Source of the DNA: Vinca minor
Taxonomy: Eukaryota; Streptophyta; Magnoliopsida; Gentianales; Apocynaceae
Reading direction: 5' to 3'
Assembly: GCA_026122235.1 (NCBI GenBank)
Contig: JAOCZM010000133.1
Span: 2,852,001 to 2,916,000 of the forward strand
DNA: 64,000 nucleotides
Positions 23,750 through 36,017 of this stretch are shown piece by piece; position 1 is the first letter of the stretch; each line of letters begins with the position of its first letter. The position numbers and the translations under genes are program-made. The notes beneath the pieces were generated by a model. The model worked only from the letters and a program-made list of their open reading frames with translations, had not been told where the DNA came from and searched no databases.

Positions 23750-26700
23750 CTTCTCTAAGGTCACAACTTTAGTCAACATATCAGCAGGATTTTCACTTCC
23801 TCGAATCTTCATAAGCCGCAAAACCTTCCTCTCCAAGAGATAGCGTATGTAATGATACATCAACTCAATATGCTTTGTTCTTGAATGAAATGATAGGTTC
23901 TTTTCTAAGAAGATAGCACTCCGACTGTCGTTGTAGAGAACTCTATTTTTCTTCTCCTTCCCCAATTCACGCAAGAAATTCTGCAACCATACAATCTCTT
24001 TACTAGCCTCTGTCACTGCTACATATTCTGCTTATGCAGTAGATAAGGCCATGATTTTCTACAACTTAGAAGTCCAAGAAATCGATGTAACACCCAAAGT
24101 AAATACATACCCGGTTGTACTCCTCCTTCTTTCAAGATCACTAGATGCCAAATCTGCATCAACATACCCTGCCAATTCAACTTTCCTGCCTTCGAAACAT
24201 AAGGCTCTCTCTGTTGTACCTCTCAAGTATCTAAGAATCCACTTCACCGTTTCCCAATGTTGCTTACCCGGATTGCTCATAAACCTGCTAACTTGTCCCA
24301 CCGCATGTGCAATATTTGGTCTAGTACACACCATAACATACGTTATGCTAACCATTGCTGAAGTATATGGGATATTCTGCATATGAGCACGTTCCTCAGC
24401 ACTCTTAGGTAATTCCTTCTTAGATAGTTTGAAGTGACTACCCAACGGAACACTAACTGGTTTCGCGTCTTGCATACTGAACATTTTTAGAACCTTCTTG
24501 ATATAATTAGCTTGTGACAGATACAACTTTCCTACAGCCTTATCTCGAATAATCTGCATACCCAGTATCTGATTAGCCTCTCCAAGGTCCTTCATAGCAA
24601 ATCGTTCAGACAACTACCTCTTCAACTTACTCATTTCTCGAGCACTAGAACCTGCTATCAACATGTCATCAACATATAACAAAAAAATGATATAACCATC
24701 TCCAAACCTCTTGAAGTAGCAACAATGGTCAACCTCGCATCTAATGAAGCCAATCTCAAGCATGAATCCATCAAACTTCTTATACTGTCTCGGAGTCTGT
24801 TTCAGACCATACAAGCTCTTCTTCAGTTTACAAACGAGCTCACTGTTACCCTCCGCAATGTATCCTTCTGGTTGCACCATGTATATTTCTTCCTCCAAAT
24901 CACCATGAAGAAATGATGTTTTTACATCCATCTGCTCTAACACCAAGTTCTCTGCGACAACTATACTCAAAACCAATCGAATAGTTGTTAGTTTTACAAC
25001 AGGAGTAAAAAAATCTGTATAATCAATACCGTATTTCTGCTGAAATCCTTTCACAACCAATCTTGCTTTGTAACGCTCGCTTGCATCCACCTCCACTTTA
25101 ATTCTGAAGACCCATTTACAATGCAGTGCCTTTTTTCCCTTTGGGGGCTTAACTAGTTCCCAAGTATCATTGGACAATAGTGAATTCATCTCATCGTCCA
25201 TTGCAAGCTTCTACTTGCCTCTTTGATCACTTGTATAGCCTCTGCATAACACTCAGGTTCACTACTATCAATCAACAAAAGATAGTTATTATACCTTGAA
25301 GGCGAAAACCTGTCGGGTGGTCCACAATTCCGGGTGGATCTCCGCTGTTGGGTTGTTGGAGGTGGAGTTTGTGTTCTTCCTCAACAACCACTTGATCATT
25401 TAGAACAATCTTGCTCCCACCTGAGTTCGAAATATCTAGCTCAACAACTTCGGGTCTCTCATCCCGAGCCTCTGATGCACCCAACCTATTTTTGTACAAT
25501 ACATGTTAATTGAATATGACATCTCGACTACGAATTACTTTCCGATTTTGCTCATCCCAAAATCTATAACCAAATTTGTCACCACCATATTTGATAAACG
25601 TACACTTGTAGATTTAGCATCCAACTTGCTTCTATCAGCAACATCAACATGAACATAAGAAACACAACCAAACACACGAAGAAATTCTAGGTTTACATCT
25701 TTACCAGTCCATGCCTCTTCCGGTATGCCATTCTCCAAGGGGGTTGATGGTCCTCTATTAATTAGGAATGCAGCAGTGTTAACTGCTTCTGCCCAAAACA
25801 TCTTTGGCAGTCCATACTTCAACCTCATGCACCTAGCACGTTCATTTAAGGTTATGTTCATACGTTACGCAACACCATTCCCGTTGAGGAGTTCCTCTCA
25901 TTGTCTTTTCCATGCGAATACCATTCGCAACACAAAACTGTTTGAACTCACGGAGCTCATACTCTCCACCATTGTCGGATCTCAAACACTTCACTTTTAG
26001 ACCTGTTTCAGTTTCTACCAAGGCTTTCCACGTCTTAAAGGTACTAAAAGCATCATATTTATTTGTCAGAAAATAGACCCATACCTTTCTTGTGGAGTCA
26101 TCAATGAAGGTCATGTAATATGACGCACCACCAAGATGTCACCGGTGCTGGTCCCCATAAGTCACTATGTACCAACTCTAACTTATGGCTTTTCAAAGTT
26201 CTGCCACCCTTCGAAAAACTCACCATTTTCTGTTTCCCGAAAACACAATCCTCACATAAACCGACTTTAACAGTCTTGAGGTTTGGCAGTTTACCCTTTG
26301 AACACAGTACTTTCATCCCTTTATCACTCATGTGGCCAAGACGACTATGCCATAAATCTGTATCACTAATTGCACCTGCATGAGCAATACTTTCATGAGT
26401 GTTATTCGTCAAATACAACGTACCTTCCTTATTTCCTCGAGCTACTACCATAGCTCCTTTGGTTATCTTCCAAGAACCATCGCCGAATAGAAAATAATAA
26501 CCGTCATAATCCAATTGTCCAACAGAAAGCAAGTTCCTCGTTAACCTAGAAACATATTTGACATTGCTTAGTTGCAATACTGTTCCATGCGGTTTTTTAA
26601 TCCGAACATCTCCCTTCCCCACGATTTCCAAAGGCTCATCATCAGCAAGATAAACCTTACCAAAATCACTAGAAGTGTAGCGTTCCATTACATCAATACT

Positions 26701-27563
26701 ATTGCAATAATGAAACGATGCTCTAGAATCCAAAACTCACGATTCCAATGGACTGCTCACACTTAAAATTAATGCATATGATATTTCTTCCACTGCTGCA
26801 ATTGCTGATTTGTTATCTTCTTTCGACGGTGTTGTGCACTCTCTCTTGTAGTGCCCATATTGCCTACAATTAAAACGTTTAATTGTGCTCTTGTCTCTCT
26901 TAGGCTTCCTGCCTCTCGACTTCGATCTACCTCGGTAGGATTTTGACCTTGATTCTGATCAACCTCTATTTTCTGTACTCAGGCCTGATCCATAAGTTAT
27001 ACCGATTATTTTCTACAAATTTCTTCACTAATAATCAAGTCTCTGACTTCGTCAAACTTAAGCTTCACCTTCCCTGCTGAAGCGCTAACTGCAGTAACTG
27101 TTCCGCCCCAACTCTCTGGTAGAGAAGACAGCAAAATTAAGGCTCGTACCTCATCATCGAAATCAATCTCAACTGAGCTCAATTGAGCTATTATCACATT
27201 GAACTCATTGAGATGATTGGAAACCGCAGTACTTTCTGCCATCTTTAGGTTAAACAGACGTCGCATCAGAAAAACCTTGTTTGCTGCTGATGGCTTCTCG
27301 TACATCTTCGATAATGTCTTTAACATCTCCTTGGTAGTTTTTGCTGTGACCGTATTGAGCGCCACGTTTCTAGATAGAGATAAACGCACGACGCTCATCG
27401 TCTTCCTGTCCAACAACTTCCACTCGTCGTCTTTTATGTCCTCCGATTTCTCACCAAGAGGTTGATACAAATCATTACCATATAGGTAATCTTCAATCTG
27501 CATCTTCCAGAACTCAAAATCAATCTGCTCCGTCAAACTTTTCGATCGGCAATTTCCCTTCAC
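23750..27563 (-). pseudogene. Copia gag-pol, broken (copy 1)
   Basis: Gag is at 27006-27563 (FEFWKMQIEDYL ... LPESWGG). A zinc-knuckle variant, NCRQYGHYKREC, follows at about 26835-26870, with Tyr in place of the second Cys. Protease begins at about 26730 but reads DSRAS, where copy 2 has the catalytic DSGAS. Integrase: LWHSRLGHM, LVHSDLWGP, DNGGEY, and ERARCMRLKYGLP (25535-26700). RT: WVFRIKVE, YVDDMLIAG (24059-25201), with a private stop near 24614. RNase H: KEIVWLQNFL, YNDSRSAIFL (23750-24016). A stop just before the protease and one in RNase H (A-stop-AEYV) are shared with copy 2. Confidence 0.9.
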
Positions 27564-27596
27564 CCATCATGTTTATTTCTGCTGGCCCTAAACCAG

Positions 27597-27608
27597 GCTC
27601 TGATACCA
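27597..27608 (-). other. Primer binding site for initiator tRNA-Met
   Basis: gctctgatacca on the plus strand (TGGTATCAGAGC on the minus), two bases inside the 5' LTR. Confidence 0.93.
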
Positions 27609-27610
27609 AT

Positions 27611-27921
27611 TGTTAGGAAATAAAAAATAATATTTGGGAGAGAAAACTATATCGAAAAACAATAAAGAAAGACACAAGGAATTGTTTACCCAGTTCGCCA
27701 AAGAATTGACTACGTCGGGGGCGCTACCAAGCCAGGATATTACTTGTGTTGAGATACATTATTATAGCTACATAGATGGCTATTTATAGGAAAAGAAAAC
27801 CCCGACTCCTAATTGGATTCAATTTTGAATTCCACTTAGCATTAGGATGAGTCATAATTGGAAGAGTCCTACTTCTTTCTTAATTCCTAATCCTTGTAGC
27901 ATTAGGCTCCATAACCTAACA
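27611..27921 (-). repeat. Copia 5' LTR (copy 1)
   Basis: 311 bp, TGTTAG...CTAACA, with TATAAATA on the minus strand. This LTR and the adjoining PBS are absent from the downstream duplicate. Confidence 0.93.
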
Positions 27922-28339
27922 AAAATGGATTCTGCTCAATTATTTCTGATGTTGAGACAAAACTCCCATTTACAAATTCTTACATGAAGAAGATGGCAAT
28001 GGGGAAATATTGGGGAGGAGAAGATGTAGATGGTGGGGACGGGTCGAGTCGTAAATGAGGGTTGGAAAAAACGGTTAGAAATGAAAAGTTTACCCTTGCC
28101 CTCACCGACACTCTTAAGGCACGTGGCCATTTTGACCGGAATTTATCACATTTTCTATATCAGACGTCCCGTAAATTATTTTTGTTCATGTTTGATCAAA
28201 TAGAAACTTTATGTCCAAAAAAGAGAAAATAAACGATTGTTTGTTTCCTGTTTAAGGCATTCACCCTAGTTTGAATTATGAATTGTTTGTATGCATTTCC
28301 ACTATATAATTATTATCTCTTATCTTGAACTTCATGTAG

Positions 28340-28923
28340 AAATCCTCCCATAAATCTCACTTGGACAACTATTGCTTCACCATATCACCAACTGATCTCT
28401 CATTTAACACTGAAGTTGGGTGGATTTTGTCACCAGATTTAAGGTAAGGGAACACATATACATATATACATACATTAATTGGCTTATAAATTTTCATCAA
28501 TGGTGAGTATTAAACTAACACATTTTAATGTTATATGTCATGTGTAGTGATCGTAGCTTTTTCAGTGTTGCGGTTCTAAATTTTCACAATTCGATGCATA
28601 TGATCAAAGGAAATTTGGAAACAGGAAAACTTGTAGAAGGAGTTGTGTATGAGATTATTTTGATAATTCAGCGTGTCAGTGGATTTGGAATTGAAAAATC
28701 ATTGCTCTATAAACTTACTCTACATGGAGAAGTTCAACAACATAATAATGAGAGAGAAAATAAAAGGCCAAGAGAAAAGTGGATTGAGATCATAGTTGGA
28801 GAATTCATCAGAGAGCCTCGTCATATTGCAGATTTGGAGTTTTCAATCTCCCTAAGATCCGAGAGTCATTTGGAATTATGGATAAAAGGTATTGTAATTC
28901 GATCGAAAGGCTCAAATGAATAA
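28340..28923 (+). CDS. PP2 (phloem protein 2/Nictaba-like) lectin domain, two exons
   Basis: Exons are 28340-28443 and 28548-28923, with a 104-bp GT-AG intron; the frame is continuous (159 codons plus stop). The translation shows PP2 landmarks in order: YCFTISPTDLSF, WILSPDLSDRSFFSVAVLNF, IKGNLETGKLVEGVVYEI, EKWIEIIVGEF and WIKGIVIRSK at the end. PP2 proteins bind N-acetylglucosamine-type glycans and occur in phloem and in stress responses. The first exon here opens with an acceptor (catgtag|aaatcc) in phase 0, so an upstream exon must exist. The only in-phase exon found upstream on this strand is LRR exon 5 of the NLR, about 5.9 kb away across the Copia element. It may instead be the end of a separate PP2 gene whose first exon is not recognised. 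Confidence 0.8.
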
Positions 28924-31040
28924 TCCTCTTCTTGGTCACAAATGTCCAATGATGAAGGAATTGTTCATTGACGTAGAAATTGCTGTTTTTTTTGTTAATG
29001 AATTTATTTGTGCTCGTGTCACTTTGTTTTAGATTATGAATGTTATGTCATCAATAAGTACAAGGGATACGGTATTTTGCTAGTAATAATTTTCTGGATA
29101 GTGTATAGTGTCATTGCGAGTTCAAAATCTCATTAAATAGATCAAAGTTGATGGACATGTTTTGTACCCCGATTTGGAGAGAAAATATGAAACTTTAGTC
29201 TTGACTAATGGCTTGAATTTAGAAAAAACATACTTAATGCTTAAAAATTAATTAATGAAAGATATTTTAGTCGATGTTGAGCTTCCGTTGGGACGAAAGA
29301 GAGAGTTTGGAGAAAAACTTCTCTATTTTTCCTCAGTTGGTGCAAAGTTTCCATGTAGACTGGGGATGCGATCCCCTTCAATCCCCAATGACGGAGCCTG
29401 GTCGGGGATGAGGATGCGATGAAAGAGGCGGGGACCGGGACTGGAGATCGTGGTCTTCTGTTCCTACCTAATCCTATTGCCATCTCTATATGTGTCCCTC
29501 CTAAAGCAAATCCGCCTCCTCCTGATCTTTACTTTATCAATAATTTTTTTCTTTTATAACGATGCAATTCTCTAAATATTTGGTATTTGTTACTCCAACG
29601 GTAGAAGGGGTAGGGTGGGTGGGGGGAACCGTGGGGTGAACCTATGCACTTTTGCTTACACAATTTTCTTGACGAGACTTGGATAAGAATTCAAATCGTT
29701 CTTAAAAAGTAACATGTGAAGAAAATTTATTCATTTTAAGGTAATCATTATTTATAATAACCTATTATATATACAAGTATAATATTTATTATGCTCCAAC
29801 TCAACAACGTGTAGCTTCAAACGACATTATTGATTCGTAAACTAATCTTAACAGTAATGATTTTTTTGTTCGTTTTTTAAGTTTTGTAACCATGGTACTA
29901 GTGTGAATAATTGTCAAGTGCATATGTTGGGAACAGCTCAAGATCTTCTTGTATGTAATCAAGGCCAGTGAGGGGAATGATGATGGTCAACAATCAAACA
30001 TGTATGTAAGTCGTAATTTTAGGAGGAGGACAAGTACTTCACAAAGAAGTGAAACTTCCGGTGATCAAAGTTTCATAAATAGAAAGCTATAAAACTTCTC
30101 ATACCAAGCGTGTGATGCTTGAACAATTTCCTATTACTGTGACTAATGAAGATGATAGTCCATTTAACATTCTTGAATATGTCAGCATCGGATCTAGAAA
30201 TCACACGCAACAAGAATGTTTCGTATAATGATAGGTTTGTCTCTTTATTTTCCCTCGCAGTAGAACTGTCTTTCTCTTGATTTGATGCTTAGAGATGCAC
30301 TTTAAGAAAAATATTTATCGATATGAATATTAATTTTCCTCAACTAAACATACAAGTCTCAAATCCTCAAATATCTTTATTTTCACATTAATATATGTGC
30401 ATTTACAGTTATCTACATTGTATTAGTCATGTAGTTATATAATTGCACTATACGCGTAAACAAAATAAATTTTATTTTATATATTAACGTAAAAATTTTT
30501 TTGGCTTACTAAATCAGGGAATAACACAGATTATATAATTGAACCATACATGTGCAAAAGTTGTGATTTATGTTATAGTTTTGCAAAAGAAATACGTAGC
30601 AATTTTTTTGTAATTCAAGCTTATTTTTCATGTTTTTACTGGGTCATTCAAATTTCCCTAAAGGTAAAAATCGCCTAAGTAATTATTTTTACATTAATAA
30701 ACAAGTAGAAGTCTATGCGAAACTCAACCACAACCGTTGGCTTCTTCAAGGAAAAAATGATTATTTTTACTAAATGAAGTTGAAAAATGCCATTCCACTC
30801 ATGGTTCCTCGTGAAATAGGTGCAGGAGAACAAGGAAAAATCTCCAAGCAAAAACAAAAACAAAAGGGTCAAAATTAATTTTATGTATCTACACAATCCT
30901 ATCTTCTAATTATATTTACGAGTACCATATTTTGTTTTTTTCCAGATCAAATATTGCCCAGAGTTCAACCCAACTCAAACATGGACTTACAGGGGAAATT
31001 TGAGGAAACAATTAAGCTTTAGTAATAAAAGATTGGAGTC
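28924..31040. other. Gene-free stretch
   Basis: No gene is supported. A GC-rich patch at 29340-29470 (repeated gggga/ccccaat motifs) resembles LTR or other repeat DNA but has no borders. The rest is AT-rich spacer. Confidence 0.6.
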
Positions 31041-31275
31041 GACTATATGAAACAAAGAAAAAATTACGTAGTGTCATCCACAGGAATGCATTCTCTCAAT
31101 TTCTTTAAATTCAAAGAAGAACTGTCATTTAAATCTAGCAAATTCATATCTCCGTTTATTACTTATATCCAAATTTCCTCAGTCCCCTCCTCATCTTTTT
31201 ACGATCTAAATATTACTCAATGCTTCATTTTTTCTAACCAGAGCATCACTTTTGAGAAAATAGCAAAACAAAACC

Positions 31276-31482
31276 AAGTGGTGTACCTTAGATTATTTTC
31301 AAAGAATAAAAATACATATAAAACCCAACTTGGTACGGCTAATTCTTCTCAATCTTTTTTTAGGCTTTGATTTTTTGTTTCAAAAGAAAAGGAATAAAAG
31401 TGGTGTACTTAAGATTATTTTCAATGAATAAGAATACATATAAAACCCAACTTGGTACGGCTAATTCTTCTCAATCTTTTTA
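31276..31482. repeat. Tandem duplication, period ~122 bp
   Basis: aagtggtgtaccttagatta ... cccaacttggtacggctaat ... tcaatcttttt (31276-31361) recurs at 31398-31482 with a few substitutions. Confidence 0.9.
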
Positions 31483-31561
31483 AAAGAAAAGGAAAAATGA
31501 ATTAATCATGAGAAATATATCTGCAACCTCCGTTTTGTAATGAGAGCTGGTATAAGTTGTA

Positions 31562-31808
31562 TCCGCAAGGGTAATCCAGTTGGTTCGAGGATGGCAGATT
31601 GTGTAGGAGGGCGCAAGTTCGAATCTTGACAGTCGTAGTGTGGAAGTTTCAACCCTCCAATGTGGGGGTAGCTTCTTGCGGTGGGCTAAGACAAGGCCTC
31701 CCACCAATCGAGTCGCTGGGTCACCTTGATTTACATTCTCCACAATTCCTGTCGGATCGGGAGGTGGGAGTTATGTGGGCGTGAGTATCGCCTTTTTTTT
31801 TTGTGTAG
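31562..31808 (+). mobile_element. tRNA-derived SINE with 18-bp TSD
   Basis: The unit begins tccgcaagggtaatccag. The A box is around taatccagttggttcg and the B box is caagttcgaatctt. The body contains ggcctcccaccaatcgagtc and ends gtatcgcc followed by a T-run, as in plant SINE families with a T-rich 3' end. It is flanked by gagctggtataagttgta (31544-31561) and gagctgttataagttgta (31809-31826), an 18-bp duplication with one mismatch, the mark of L1-type target-primed insertion. Confidence 0.92.
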
Positions 31809-31829
31809 GAGCTGTTATAAGTTGTACTT

Positions 31830-33384
31830 TCTAGCCTGTATGGTCGGAAAAATGTTTGGCTGGAGCAAATTAGGACAACGGAAAAAAAAACAGCAACAGC
31901 AGAGATGGAAAACTTTGGGAGGTCGCTTCCCACCACTTTGAATTTGATTGAATATCCTATTCAAAGGAAATTAAAATTCTAGAAATGCAAATTTACCAGC
32001 GTCATTACTTGCAAATACTTCCTGGATTGTAGAATCTTTATTTCAATGCGAGCGAAAACACATATATTTAAATAAATAAATTAGTGATGAGTGTGTCCAG
32101 AGTACGAACACACAGAAATATCAAATCTCACAACAATACTACGGAGAGGACCATACAATATTATATACATCAACTCTCAAATCAATTATTCTAACCGCAC
32201 AACAATACTCCAGACCACACTCAATGCCACATAGAATACGTAAACAACTCTCCTATTTATAAGAGTCAAAACCTCCTAGAATCTGTAAGATATTTAGGAA
32301 ATATAACCTGACTAGGATACTACTAAAGCAAATCTAATACAATTAAACTTTTTTTTAAATAAAAATCTAATACAATTAAACTAGTAATTACCAAAACTAA
32401 ATATTATTCTAAATAATAATAAGCTTTCTTTAATAATTCTAACATGTATTAATGTGCTTTCAGAATATCGAATCATTTGTACCAAAAAGAGGCGAATAAA
32501 AATCTATAGCTCCTCCCTCATCTGAAGCTAGCATAACAAGATCTAGTTAAAATTTTACAGAACTCACGAGCAGGTACTGAACAATAGAAGAATAGAATGC
32601 AAATCTCTTGTAATCAGTAGATCCAAACATTGAAAGTTTGATGATTCTACAACTCTGTTTTCGTTGTTGATGTTTCCCCGAAAGGCAAACATTTTGATCC
32701 CTTAAGAAGGCATTGCATGAAAGCATTTTGGCATAAGAGAATTTACCAGGCAGTAGTAAATAGTAACAAGAAAAGAGATGCTGAAAATAAAGGCCAAATT
32801 AATAAACATAACATCCAAATATTCAATCAATTAGCATAACAAATTTTAACCACGATCATCATAACAAAACCATAAGTACCACACGGACGATAAAATGAAT
32901 TCCTTCCATAAATTTTATCTCAGAATAACAACAACGCCTTAATCCCAAAATTGGAGTCGGGTACATTAATTAATATAATATTTCTGTGTGGTCGTTCGCA
33001 TGAATACATTTAAGAATTCCATCTCATGAATACATCTAAGAATTCCATCTCATACAAATTATCAGTAAATCCAATTCTTACCCCAAAAATGATTTAGCAA
33101 AATAGTCAAAAGATGAAGCAGTAGTCTCCAAATAAGGATATGGAATGGTATGAACTCAGTCATATAGATTATTTTGATAAAAATGAATTGTCAATATGGA
33201 AAATAGATGCTCGAACATATTAGGTCATACCCATCCTGGCCATTGCTAAAATTAAGTCCTGCTTTTATCTTTCAATCGTGAAAATGAAGGCATATAGTAG
33301 TGTAGCATCTTCAGTGCATCGAGGAGACCAAATTACAAGTACAATTGCTGAAGACTAAAAAAAATGAGTTAATAGCATGGGCAC
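31830..33384. other. Gene-free stretch downstream of the helicase pseudogene
   Basis: No coding region is recognised. Parts may be 3' untranslated or terminator remnants of the minus-strand UAP56-like pseudogene. Two copies of aagaattccatctcat occur at about 33011 and 33036. Confidence 0.5.
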
Positions 33385-36017
33385 AACAGGATGACATGTT
33401 GTACGTAGAAGTATCAATCTGCTTCGGAAGCTCCTTAATGTCCACTTCAAACCTCTCCTGAACATAGACCCATAAATTAACCAGAATCTTCTTGTGTCCC
33501 TCCTTAAAGCCCTTATAGCGCGTCAATCTACAACCAGTGGCGGAGGATACAAGGGGCAGGGGGGTCCTGGCCCCCCCAAGAATTTTCAATTTTTTTATAT
33601 ACTAGGTATATATATCCAACTGTTCAGAAAAAAAATAGATTTTTTTCTACTACGGCCCCCCCAAGAATTTTATGATACACACCGAAATATACCATTTAGA
33701 AATTTTTACAATCGTTTGGTCCACCAATGTTGAAGATTAGTAGAAGAAAAGAAGATCAAGCTGAAGTTCTTTCAAGTTGCAAGCAGAAAGATCAAGCAAA
33801 AGAGAATAAAAAGAGCTGCAAAAATGCTAAGGAAAAGGAAGAATGGACTTGTGATGTGGGCTGAAGATTTACGCATTGGGCCAAAAAAGAATTAAGTAAA
33901 ATATGTCCACTTCTCCTTGTAAATAAAATAGCTCGGTTATGTATGTTAAGCGATTTAGGGTTAATATCGGGGTAAAAAACTCATTCGATGAGCTGATGAA
34001 GAATCAAAAAAAAATTTCCCTTCGGCTAACCTAAGACTTTGTATATGTCGTTTAAATTCAATTTTTCTAAAAAAATATATAATTCTACCTCAAATATATC
34101 ATTTTACACCGTAAGCAAAATTTTAGTTCGGCCCCCCCTAAATTCAAATCCTGGCTCCGCCACTGTCTACAACACTAAAAAATAATCATTTGACAAATGT
34201 TCTTGGCACTAGGAACATCAATAAATACAACTAAACTAGCATGTTAGGTTTCACTAGAGGGGAACGTCAGAACGTAACTAACCCTCCCATTAGAAACCGC
34301 AACAATAACTTACAAGGATATTATAATACCTCATCATGTGGCTTTTGCAACTAGTTTCTGATCCAAAAATAAGTAAAACACAAGATTAAACAAATTCCCC
34401 AGAATTTATGTAAAAAATATAGAGAACCAAACCTTTACTCCTGGGACATTCCAGAATGGATGCAAATAGATGGAAAATTACACTCAACAAGCAACTTGTT
34501 CAGTTCCCCAGCCCGAATAACACTTTTAATGAATATGACAACTTGGTTGAAAGCCAGTGCATCGAGCAGGTCATTCAGTTTCCGGTTTTTATCGAGCTCG
34601 CTCAACTTGATGTAGTACTGCCAGGAATTCACGGGAAGGTTAGATAAAAAGAAAACCAAGTTTCAAACTGACCAATTGCTATCTAACAATAATTCAAAAG
34701 ACCACCTGTACAAGACCATGAAGGGTCAGCTTGGCCTCATCATCAATTGGCTGAAAGGACAAATGTCACAGTAAATCATATTAGGAGCCTGCTTGAAGCT
34801 AATTGAATCCAGAAAGAAATGAATGATGGGTGATTCCCCTAAACTGAAGGCCCCATCTGTATGATTTGCCTCCTCAAAAATACATTACAGACCAGGGTGT
34901 AAAACTCTAAACAGTTCATCCGTGCATCTGATAAAACGCTACAAAACAGACCAAACACCCAACCCATCTAGATCTCCCTTCCCCTTCTGTAACCTAATAA
35001 GTTCAAAGGGAAAACAAATAGGCAAATGGAAAGTAAAAATTGGACACCAATAATAGGGGAGACTAGAGAGTTTTGATCCCCAAGTTCGAGAATATTTAGA
35101 GTCATAATTTGCCATCAGCTCATTTTCCTCTCACACCAAGATAACTTTCGTAGTAGAAGGATTGATAAAACACAATACACATGGTTAATTATACGGTGCT
35201 TTAATTACTGCATTATGGACAATCTCCTGAAGAAATCTGGAATAATGAAAATGGTAGACGTAAAAATTCAAGTAGATCTGGCCACAGAACATTACCTCTT
35301 GCATGAACTTCTTGCAAACTGGGCGAATCTCCTTGCTAAGCGTAGCTGAAAACATCATCACTTTTTTATCATGAGGTGTCATCTTGAAGATCTCCTGTAC
35401 ATCTTTCCTCATATCTGCAACGACATGACCAACAAATGTTATTACGATTAACTTGAAAGAAGAGCAAAGATTAACAAAGATCAATTACACTAAAAGAATG
35501 CACAACATACCCAAAGACTCAAGCATCTTGTCACACTCGTCCAAGATGAAATGCCTCACATTCCTCAGAGACAAGTCTTTCTCCCTAGCCAAGCCAAGAA
35601 TTCTCCATGGTGTTCCCACCACAATATGAGGGCATTCATTCTTGAGGAGATTCTTGTGGATTTTTTCATTAACACCATCATAGAAAATCGCCACTTTGAT
35701 ATCAGGTAAGTAAGTGCTAAAACGCTCAAACTCGTGACAAATTTGCAGGGAAACGGAATAACTCATTGGGCAACTACACAAACTGAAAACATTTTCAATA
35801 TACAATCAAGGTGCTTGATAAGGTGGATTCAAGCTGTGATGCATACCTATTAAGCCAACTCTCTAGTGTGGCACAAGACAAGTGCTGCAACTTGTCCTGC
35901 AACAGGCTCTATTTGTTGCAGTGTTGAAAGAACAAAATCAACGGTTTTTTCCATCCCAGATTTTGCTTGACATAAGACATCCATACCCAAAATAGCTTGA
36001 GCAATGCATTTATGTTG
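33385..36017 (-). pseudogene. UAP56/DDX39-like DEAD-box RNA helicase pseudogene
   Basis: Exons run right to left: ~36017-35848 (QHKCIAQAILGMDVLCQAKSG, ALVLCHTREL), ~35750-35514 (ICHEFERFSTYLPDIKVA, HIVVGTPWRIL, HFILDECDKMLESLG), ~35417-35297 (DVQEIFKMTPHDKKVMMFSAT), ~34752-34707 (DDEAKLTLHGLVQ), ~34630-34435 (QYYIKLSELDKNRKLNDLL, FPSICIHSGMSQE) and ~33534-33385 (RLTRYKGFKEGHKKIL then VQERFEVDIKELPKQIDTSTY). These match the mRNA-export helicase UAP56. Introns are kept, so it is not a processed copy. Defects: no N-terminus, two adjacent stops after CHTRELA, GTPGR changed to GTPWR, motifs V and VI missing between KKIL and VQERF, and a MITE in the last exon. The functional parent must lie elsewhere. 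Confidence 0.92.
33535..34165. mobile_element. hAT-type MITE/deletion derivative in a helicase exon
   Basis: The ends are cagtggcggaggat and, reverse complemented, cagtggcggagccagg. A perfect 8-bp duplication, tctacaac, lies at 33527-33534 and 34166-34173. Length is 631 bp. Next to the ends are C-runs (ggcccccccaagaatttt / ggccccccctaaattc). There is no transposase. It interrupts the start of the last exon of the UAP56-like pseudogene. Confidence 0.95.

Larger units (their letters stand above)
23314..27921 (-). mobile_element. Complete Copia retrotransposon, minus strand, inactive
   Basis: The two LTRs are 23314-23630 (3') and 27611-27921 (5'), both TGTTAG...CTAACA on the plus strand, with about 20 differences by eye over ~310 bp. 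The PBS lies at 27597-27608 (minus TGGTATCAGAGC, complementary to initiator tRNA-Met) and the polypurine tract just right of 23630. Flanks aaaaa/aaaat are an imperfect 5-bp duplication. Internal order on the minus strand is gag, protease, integrase, RT, RNase H, as in Ty1/Copia. Stops and frameshifts disable it. It lies between LRR exon 5 and the PP2 exons. Confidence 0.93.
21071..28395 (+). repeat. Segmental duplication, copy 1
   Basis: This segment is repeated in direct orientation at 54785-61405. It includes the CACTA right end, intron 4 tail, LRR exon 5, the complete Copia element and the first 56 bases of the PP2 exon. By-eye identity in exon 5 and the left LTR is about 98%. Copy 1 holds about 255 bp (21504-21758) and 421 bp (27528-27948) that copy 2 lacks. 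Confidence 0.95.

Noticed and set aside
29241..29483. Minus-strand Arg/Pro-rich frame in a GC-rich patch
   Set aside because: No domain or gene context; composition is like repeat DNA.
31562..31640. tRNA gene
   Set aside because: A and B boxes are present but no cloverleaf can be formed, and the 18-bp TSD plus T-rich tail show a SINE. The same applies to the boxes at 12270-12326.
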